From Anaerolineae bacterium (lineage in GTDB: Bacteria > Chloroflexota > Anaerolineae > B4-G1): a stretch of DNA of 9,063 nt. Position numbers and translations under genes: made by a program. Below, one piece after another: positions 5,803 to 9,063 of the stretch (its first letter is position 1; each line of letters begins with the position of its first letter). The notes under the pieces are model-generated. The model was not told the DNA's origin, did not search any database, and saw only the letters and a program-made list of their open reading frames with translations. The stretch covers positions 1 to 9,063 of the forward strand of contig JAUWOI010000147.1 in assembly GCA_030612185.1 (NCBI GenBank), in the 5' to 3' direction.

Positions 5803-6294
5803 ATGGACGTTGCACTGTTGATCTGGGCAGTTGCACTGACGATTCTAGTAGCCGTCGGTATCGTGTGGGTATTCGACCTGCAGGCCCGGCTGCGCCGGCT
5901 GCAGGGTCGCCACGAGAATATCTTTGCCGGAGAAGAGGACACCAGCCTGACCACGGCGATGGAGAACCTGGCATCCCGTCTCTCGGATACGACTGCGCGC
6001 ACCGAGCGATTGGTGGCACATACCCAGCAAATTGACGCGACCCTGTCCCACGCCGTGCAGGGTGTGGGGCTGGTACGCTTCCGTGCCTTTCAGGACACCG
6101 GCGGTGACCAGAGTTTCGCGCTGGCACTGGCGGATGGTGAGGGGAATGGCGTCGTCATCTCAGCGCTTTATGGGCGTGGCGCGACGCGTATCTACGCCAA
6201 GCCAGTCCAGAGCTGGCTCTCACCCAGAACACTGAGCGAGGAAGAAGAACAAGCATTGGCGGAGGCACGTCGGGCCACAGTCGGTCACGATTGA
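5803..6294 (+). CDS. DUF4446 family membrane-anchored protein
   Basis: A 163-aa protein of the DUF4446 family. Residues 4-24 are one membrane helix. Residues 26-85 are probably helical or coiled coil (LQARLRRLQGRHENIF, then ENLASRLSDTTARTERLVAH). Residues 88-150 carry the conserved domain: GLVRFRAFQDTGGDQSFALA, GNGVVISALYGR, TRIYAKPV and LSEEEEQAL. The molecular role of the family is not established. A strong AAGGAGGAG sits 2 nt before the ATG, and the gene lies 16 bp after the DUF2723 stop, so the two are almost certainly co-transcribed. Its TGA overlaps the -35 box of the bactofilin promoter. The family assignment is confident; any function in envelope or chromosome organisation is only a suggestion from context. 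Confidence 0.9.
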   Translation: MDVALLIWAVALTILVAVGIVWVFDLQARLRRLQGRHENIFAGEEDTSLTTAMENLASRLSDTTARTERLVAHTQQIDATLSHAVQGVGLVRFRAFQDTGGDQSFALALADGEGNGVVISALYGRGATRIYAKPVQSWLSPRTLSEEEEQALAEARRATVGHD

Positions 6295-6319
6295 CAAAAA
6301 CCCGATGCTGATGTATTAT
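6291..6319 (+). promoter_or_regulatory. Sigma-70 promoter for the bactofilin gene
   Basis: TTGACA (6291-6296), a 17-bp spacer, then TATTAT (6314-6319). The -35 is perfect and the -10 has one mismatch. The predicted start is near 6326, giving a leader of about 51 nt to the GTG at 6377. The -35 box contains the stop codon of the DUF4446 gene, so bactofilin can be transcribed separately from the upstream run. Confidence 0.72.
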
Positions 6320-6376
6320 CCGAGCGACACTATACCATGACCAACGACAAATCGTCATAGTAAAGGAGGAACATCT

Positions 6377-6838
6377 GTGTTCGGAAGAGAGAAAACTAAA
6401 GCCCCATCTGCGGCTTCCATCTCCAAGATTGAGACCATTATCGGCCCTAATGCCCACTTTCGAGGCGACATCCAGTCCGATGGGGGCGTCCGCATTGACG
6501 GTGTCTTCGAGGGAACCATTGACATCACTGGTAACCTGGCCATCCTCGAGGGAGCGAAAATCATCGCCGACATCAAGGCCAACAACATCTCCATCTCCGG
6601 CGCGGTCAAGGGCAACATCACTGGTAACCGGGTGGAGATATTGGAAACCGGCAGAGTGTGGGGTGATCTGACCATCAACTCGCTGCTGCTCAACGAGGGG
6701 GCCTACCTGCGGGGGCAGACGACTATGCACGGCGACATTGAACCGCCGATGATTGAGCCGCCCAAACCCCGCCCTGCCACTGAGCCCGCCAGTGCCACCA
6801 TCGTGGACGTAGAACCGACGCGCCAAATGGACAAGTAA
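6377..6838 (+). CDS. Bactofilin (polymer-forming cytoskeletal protein)
   Basis: Bactofilins are bacterial beta-helical proteins that polymerise without nucleotide and scaffold cell-wall or envelope enzymes at the membrane. This 153-aa protein has a short basic N-terminus (FGREKTKAPS), then a central domain of about residues 17-117 with the repeating beta-helix pattern: IIGPNAHFRGDIQSDGGVRI, GVFEGTIDITGNLAILEGAK, ANNISISGAVKGNITGNRVE, LETGRVWGDLTINSLLLNEG, then AYLRGQTTM. The tail is proline-rich (EPPMIEPPKPRP) and probably disordered. The start is GTG 6377, six nt after an AAAGGAGGA. It has its own promoter and ends 19 bp before a terminator, so it can act as a single-gene unit. Elsewhere bactofilins work with M23-type peptidases; a LysM protein of a type often carrying M23 lies 1.4 kb downstream. 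Confidence 0.95.
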   Translation: MFGREKTKAPSAASISKIETIIGPNAHFRGDIQSDGGVRIDGVFEGTIDITGNLAILEGAKIIADIKANNISISGAVKGNITGNRVEILETGRVWGDLTINSLLLNEGAYLRGQTTMHGDIEPPMIEPPKPRPATEPASATIVDVEPTRQMDK

Positions 6839-6856
6839 CACCGGCATCACAAGACA

Positions 6857-6900
6857 AACAAGGCCCCCCACCGCGTTCGTGTCGTGGTGGGGGCCTTGTT
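6857..6900 (+). terminator. Strong hairpin terminator after the bactofilin gene, possibly bidirectional
   Basis: Left arm from 6857 (AACAAGGCCCCC onward) pairs with the right arm ending at 6900 (GGGGGCCTTGTT). The stem has about 17 pairs with one bulged C and a small loop near 6876-6882. The T-rich end is short (TTGTT). It sits between the convergent bactofilin and thioesterase genes, and the A-rich left flank lets it work in either direction. Confidence 0.78.
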
Positions 6901-6921
6901 GTGACAGGTTGCCATCATAAA

Positions 6922-6941
6922 CGCCCGCCTGACGGTGGGCG
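6922..6941 (-). terminator. Candidate terminator for the thioesterase gene
   Basis: CGCCCGCC (6922-6929), loop TGAC, GGTGGGCG (6934-6941). Read on the minus strand the 8-bp stem has one A-C mismatch and is followed by TTTATGAT. It lies 46 bp beyond the thioesterase stop. The T run is weak, so the call is tentative. Confidence 0.35.
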
Positions 6942-6987
6942 AGCCATCATACGTCACCACCATCGGGGGCCTGAATCCAGCATCCAG

Positions 6988-7407
6988 TTACAGTCCTGGC
7001 TCGTAGACGACGATGACCTTACGCCACTCGCCGGGTATGGGAATGGGACACTGATTCTGGTAGTCGTAGCACACCTGCACTGAGCGGGCCGTCGCGGCCA
7101 AGCGCCCATCATCTCCTTCCACCCGGTATTCGAAAATGAAACTGGAGTTGCGCAACTCGCTCACCCGCACCCAGACCGTCACTCGCTCACCTAATCCCAG
7201 CGGTGACTTGAACTGACAACTAGCCTCGGCCAGGATCATGCCAATGCCGGAAGGGTCGCTTGAGACAACCCCCAACTCGCGCAGGTAATGAAAGCGAGCC
7301 CCCTCCAGATAGGTGAAATAGACAGCGTTGTTGACGTGGCCCAGCGCATCCAGGTCGCGCCAGCGCACCTCCAGCGTGGTCGAGAAGCGGAAAAGATTGT
7401 CGGTCAT
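6988..7407 (-). CDS. 4HBT (hotdog-fold) acyl-CoA thioesterase, YbgC/FadM-like
   Basis: A 139-aa single hotdog domain, the usual length for 4HBT thioesterases, which hydrolyse acyl-CoA or related thioesters in the cytoplasm. The N-terminal catalytic signature is RWRDLDALGHVNNAVYFTYLEGAR (residues 15-38 read in two parts), with Asp20 as the expected catalytic acid and the HVNN loop. Later segments match the family: SCQFKSPLGLGERVTVWVRV, then SFIFEYRVEG and AATARSVQVCYD. I chose the ATG at 7407. The reading frame stays open up to 7515, but that extension crosses the promoter and lacks family similarity. There is no Shine-Dalgarno, and the predicted promoter places +1 at this ATG. It is divergent from rdgB. 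The natural substrate cannot be told. Confidence 0.92.
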   Translation of the reverse strand: MTDNLFRFSTTLEVRWRDLDALGHVNNAVYFTYLEGARFHYLRELGVVSSDPSGIGMILAEASCQFKSPLGLGERVTVWVRVSELRNSSFIFEYRVEGDDGRLAATARSVQVCYDYQNQCPIPIPGEWRKVIVVYEPGL

Positions 7408-7413
7408 TCTGTA

Positions 7414-7442
7414 ATGATAACAGAAAGCGGCGCATTGCGCAA
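7414..7442 (-). promoter_or_regulatory. Extended -10 promoter for the thioesterase, predicted leaderless start
   Basis: On the minus strand TTGCGC (7437-7442), 17 bp, then TATCAT (7414-7419) preceded by the extended -10 TGT. Six bases (TACAGA) separate the -10 hexamer from the ATG, so +1 would be the A of the start codon. Confidence 0.6.
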
Positions 7443-7459
7443 CCCTGCCCTGGAGAACA

Positions 7460-7477
7460 TTGGCAGACATTTGCCAA
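7460..7477. promoter_or_regulatory. Inverted repeat TTGGCA-N6-TGCCAA between thioesterase and rdgB
   Basis: TTGGCA (7460-7465) and TGCCAA (7472-7477) are perfect reverse complements spaced by six bases. The right half covers the predicted -35 of rdgB and the site lies just upstream of the divergent thioesterase promoter. It could be an operator, but no cognate regulator is visible. Confidence 0.35.
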
Positions 7478-7499
7478 AACAGCCAATTTGTGTTAAGGT
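7471..7499 (+). promoter_or_regulatory. Possible extended -10 promoter for rdgB
   Basis: TTGCCA (7471-7476), 17 bp, then TAAGGT (7494-7499) preceded by TGT. The -35 is good, but the -10 matches only half the consensus, so it relies on the extended element. The predicted start is near 7506, about 16 nt before the ATG. Confidence 0.4.
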
Positions 7500-7521
7500 G
7501 GCACCGGAGAAACACATCGCC

Positions 7522-8130
7522 ATGGAACTCCTTATCGCAACTCAGAACCCAGGTAAAGCGCGTGAGTTCCGAGCACTACTTGCGCCCTTGGAGGCAAAAC
7601 TACGCTTTCCGTCCGAACTAAGCCTGCGGGCAGAGATTCCCGAGGATGGTGACACCTACGCCGATAACGCTTGTCAAAAAGCCCTGGCATACGTGCGTGC
7701 TTCCGAACTGCCCACCTTGGCTGACGATTCGGGGCTCGAGGTGGACGCTCTGGATGGTGCTCCTGGCATTCACTCCGCCCGCTACGCTCTGGGACACGAC
7801 ACTGACCGGGCAGTTATGCTCCTGGCGCAACTGCGCGGTGTGCTCTGGAAGCAACGCACGGCCCGGTTCCTCTGCGTGATTGCCATTGCCACGCCCACTG
7901 GAGAACTCTATACCGCCGAGGGAGTATGCGAGGGACTGATCGCCTTTGAGCCAGCAGGGGGAGGAGGCTTCGGTTATGATCCGGTCTTCTACCTGCCTGA
8001 GTACAACTGCACGATGGCCGAACTGCCGCAGGAGGAGAAAAATCGCATCAGCCACCGTGCCCGGGCCGTCGAGGCGGCACTGTCCACACTCCGCCGCCTG
8101 CTGGCGCAGGAGCCATCTGCTCGCTACTAG
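7522..8130 (+). CDS. rdgB: XTP/dITP diphosphatase (Ham1/RdgB)
   Basis: House-cleaning enzyme that hydrolyses dITP, ITP and XTP to monophosphates plus pyrophosphate, keeping deaminated purines out of DNA and RNA. The 202-aa product matches the family from its first residues: LLIATQNPGKAREF (3-16), with Q where many members have G, then TYADNACQKAL, the core DDSGLEVDALDGAPGIHSAR (68-87), GGGFGYDPVFYLPE and ELPQEEKNRISHRARA. I start at ATG 7522 because homology begins there; a GGAG lies 13 nt upstream, which is weak. The frame is open upstream to 7288 but that overlaps the divergent thioesterase. A 9-bp stem spans its stop codon. It is transcribed away from the thioesterase gene. Confidence 0.96.
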   Translation: MELLIATQNPGKAREFRALLAPLEAKLRFPSELSLRAEIPEDGDTYADNACQKALAYVRASELPTLADDSGLEVDALDGAPGIHSARYALGHDTDRAVMLLAQLRGVLWKQRTARFLCVIAIATPTGELYTAEGVCEGLIAFEPAGGGGFGYDPVFYLPEYNCTMAELPQEEKNRISHRARAVEAALSTLRRLLAQEPSARY

Positions 8131-8142
8131 ACCCGAGCAGAT
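8115..8142 (+). terminator. Possible hairpin terminator spanning the rdgB stop
   Basis: ATCTGCTCG (8115-8123) and CGAGCAGAT (8134-8142) form a perfect 9-bp stem with a 10-nt loop that contains the TAG stop. What follows (TGAATTGTC) is only moderately T-rich, so it may be a weak terminator or a 3'-end stabiliser. Confidence 0.4.
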
Positions 8143-8146
8143 TGAA

Positions 8147-8175
8147 TTGTCATCCTCCTTCTTTGATGGTATAAT
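8147..8175 (+). promoter_or_regulatory. Strong extended -10 promoter before the LysM gene
   Basis: TTGTCA (8147-8152), 17 bp, then a perfect TATAAT (8170-8175) preceded by TGG at 8167-8169, the extended -10. Six bases later is an ATG at 8182, exactly at the predicted +1. Confidence 0.75.
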
Positions 8176-8181
8176 AATCTT

Positions 8182-8232
8182 ATGAGGCTGGCGACAATCG
8201 TTGCAAGACCTCGGATTAAGTTCAATGGATGA
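8182..8232 (+). CDS. Possible leaderless 16-codon leader ORF
   Basis: ATG at 8182 opens a 16-residue peptide, MRLATIVARPRIKFNG, ending in TGA at 8230-8232. The ATG coincides with the +1 predicted from the -10 box. The ORF overlaps the next ATG (8225) by eight bases, so terminating ribosomes could reinitiate on the LysM gene, which has no Shine-Dalgarno of its own. There is no homology argument, and the alignment of ATG with +1 could be chance. A GAGG inside it at 8184-8187 could instead serve as a distant ribosome-binding site for a TTG at 8201 in the LysM frame. Confidence 0.3.
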   Translation: MRLATIVARPRIKFNG

Positions 8233-9063
8233 ATCGTCACTCCCGCCCCCCATCGAAAGGGAGCGTGACACGACAACCAACACATCCTCTCACTCACGCC
8301 CCATTCCTCTGCGCTTCGTGGCCTGGTGCGCGACTGTAGTTTGGCGCACCTGTGTGGACTGGCGCACCAAACGCCCCTTCCTGACCCGCGCCACTGCCCA
8401 CCTGAGCGTCATCGCCCTCGCTCTGACCGCCATCATTCTCAGTGGCGTGGGAATCCCAACACCTCGGGCCGCTGTAAGCGGTTCGTCCAGTCCCGACGCT
8501 GTTCACCCCGTTGAGATGGGCTCTTCAACAGAGCCAGAAGCAAAGCTACCGCCCACCCCACCCCTCCCCATCAATTGGTCACCTTTCTCCGTCGCCGATA
8601 CCATTGCTCGGGTTCCCGTCCTCCACACCACTTTCCCAGAGCGACCACGGGCACAGGTCATCACCTACTCTGTCCAGCAAGGTGATAACGTCTTTGATAT
8701 AGCCGCTCGGTTCGGCCTGTCCCCAGAGACGGTTGTCTGGAGTAACCGCGAAGGACTTATGGATGCTCCATGGCTCATCCAGGAAGGGCTTGAGTTATCC
8801 ATCCTGCCTGTGGATGGTGTATACCACACCGTCCGCGCTGGTGAGACGATAGCAGGTATCGCGGCCGGGTACGAGGTGCAGCCCGTAGTTCTATACAACG
8901 AGTGGAACGACCTTGAAGAGGAACAGGAGGAACTGCGCGAAGGGCAATTACTTGTTGTGCCCGGCGGCAAGGGCGAGGAAGTAGAGTGGGAACCGCCACC
9001 CAGATATCCCGCCCCCGGGCCATCCGGGTATAGTTACGGGGTCTGCAGCGGCACGGCGGTTAC
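8225..9063 (+). CDS. Membrane-anchored LysM protein, probably a LysM-M23 cell-wall peptidase (N-terminal 279 codons, runs off right edge)
   Basis: Two LysM domains, which bind peptidoglycan or chitin-type glycans, follow a membrane anchor. Residues 1-57 are polar and basic, residues 58-76 (AHLSVIALALTAIILSGVG) form one membrane helix, and residues 80-145 are a proline-rich linker. LysM 1 spans about 147-195 (TYSVQQGDNVFDIAARFGLS, then LIQEGLELSILP). LysM 2 spans about 200-247 (YHTVRAGETIAGIAAGYEVQ, ending REGQLLVVPGG). A proline- and glycine-rich hinge then reaches the window edge. In similar proteins the next domain is a zinc M23 endopeptidase, but it is not visible here. ATG 8225 is the likely start; an in-frame TTG at 8201 would add eight residues. 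The upstream promoter is strong. It is a good candidate for cell-wall maintenance. Confidence 0.85.
   Translation, partial: MDESSLPPPIERERDTTTNTSSHSRPIPLRFVAWCATVVWRTCVDWRTKRPFLTRATAHLSVIALALTAIILSGVGIPTPRAAVSGSSSPDAVHPVEMGSSTEPEAKLPPTPPLPINWSPFSVADTIARVPVLHTTFPERPRAQVITYSVQQGDNVFDIAARFGLSPETVVWSNREGLMDAPWLIQEGLELSILPVDGVYHTVRAGETIAGIAAGYEVQPVVLYNEWNDLEEEQEELREGQLLVVPGGKGEEVEWEPPPRYPAPGPSGYSYGVCSGTAV

Noticed and set aside
7408..7515. Longer N-terminus for the thioesterase
   Set aside because: The added residues have no hotdog-family similarity and would overlap its own promoter and most of the rdgB upstream region.
7288..7521. Longer N-terminus for rdgB
   Set aside because: It is antisense to the thioesterase coding sequence, while Ham1/RdgB homology starts exactly at the ATG at 7522.
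8142..8175. Alternative -35 TTGAAT paired with the TATAAT
   Set aside because: The spacer would be 22 bp; TTGTCA at 8147 gives the normal 17 bp.

Overview
The window reads as a chromosomal stretch from a GC-rich bacterium, most likely a member of Chloroflexota (Anaerolineae-like). This rests on the acidic, valine-rich linker of the sugar-binding lipoprotein, the DUF2723 membrane protein with beta-sandwich tail domains, the DUF4446 and bactofilin genes, and islands of 7-8 bp repeats. It is an inference from protein style, not a database match. Nothing looks like a phage, plasmid, CRISPR array or intact mobile element.

Left part, minus strand (1-1556): a LacI-family repressor is followed by the start of a sugar ABC-transporter substrate-binding lipoprotein that runs off the left edge. 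The repressor has a perfect consensus sigma-70 promoter (TTGACA-17-TATAAT). One 14-bp palindromic operator fills the spacer, and a second lies just after the predicted start point, 32 bp away centre to centre. This is a sugar-uptake locus with strong built-in autoregulation.

Middle, plus strand (1592-6838): a divergent promoter (TTGACG-17-TATACT) leads through a leader of about 230 nt, holding a GC hairpin and a 30-bp tandem repeat, into a compact gene run. The run is tsaC/sua5-type threonylcarbamoyl-AMP synthase, cysC adenylylsulfate kinase, a start-less coding-like remnant, an 814-aa DUF2723 membrane protein, a DUF4446 membrane-anchored protein, and a bactofilin. The bactofilin has its own promoter and ends at a strong hairpin terminator. 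Together the genes cover tRNA modification, sulfate activation, probable glycan or protein glycosylation, and cell-shape or envelope organisation.

Right part (6922-9063): a minus-strand 4HBT thioesterase is divergent from rdgB (non-canonical NTP pyrophosphatase). A plus-strand protein then starts with a membrane anchor and two LysM domains and runs off the right edge, probably towards an M23-type peptidase. Two promoters here place an ATG exactly at the predicted +1, which suggests leaderless transcripts.

The genes are mostly familiar families. The noteworthy signals are regulatory or structural: the operator embedded in the lacI promoter, repeat islands written into the DUF2723 coding sequence, the decayed ORF still overlapping the next start codon by ATGA, and the leaderless mini-ORF before the LysM gene. 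I did not see convincing evidence of a wholly new system.
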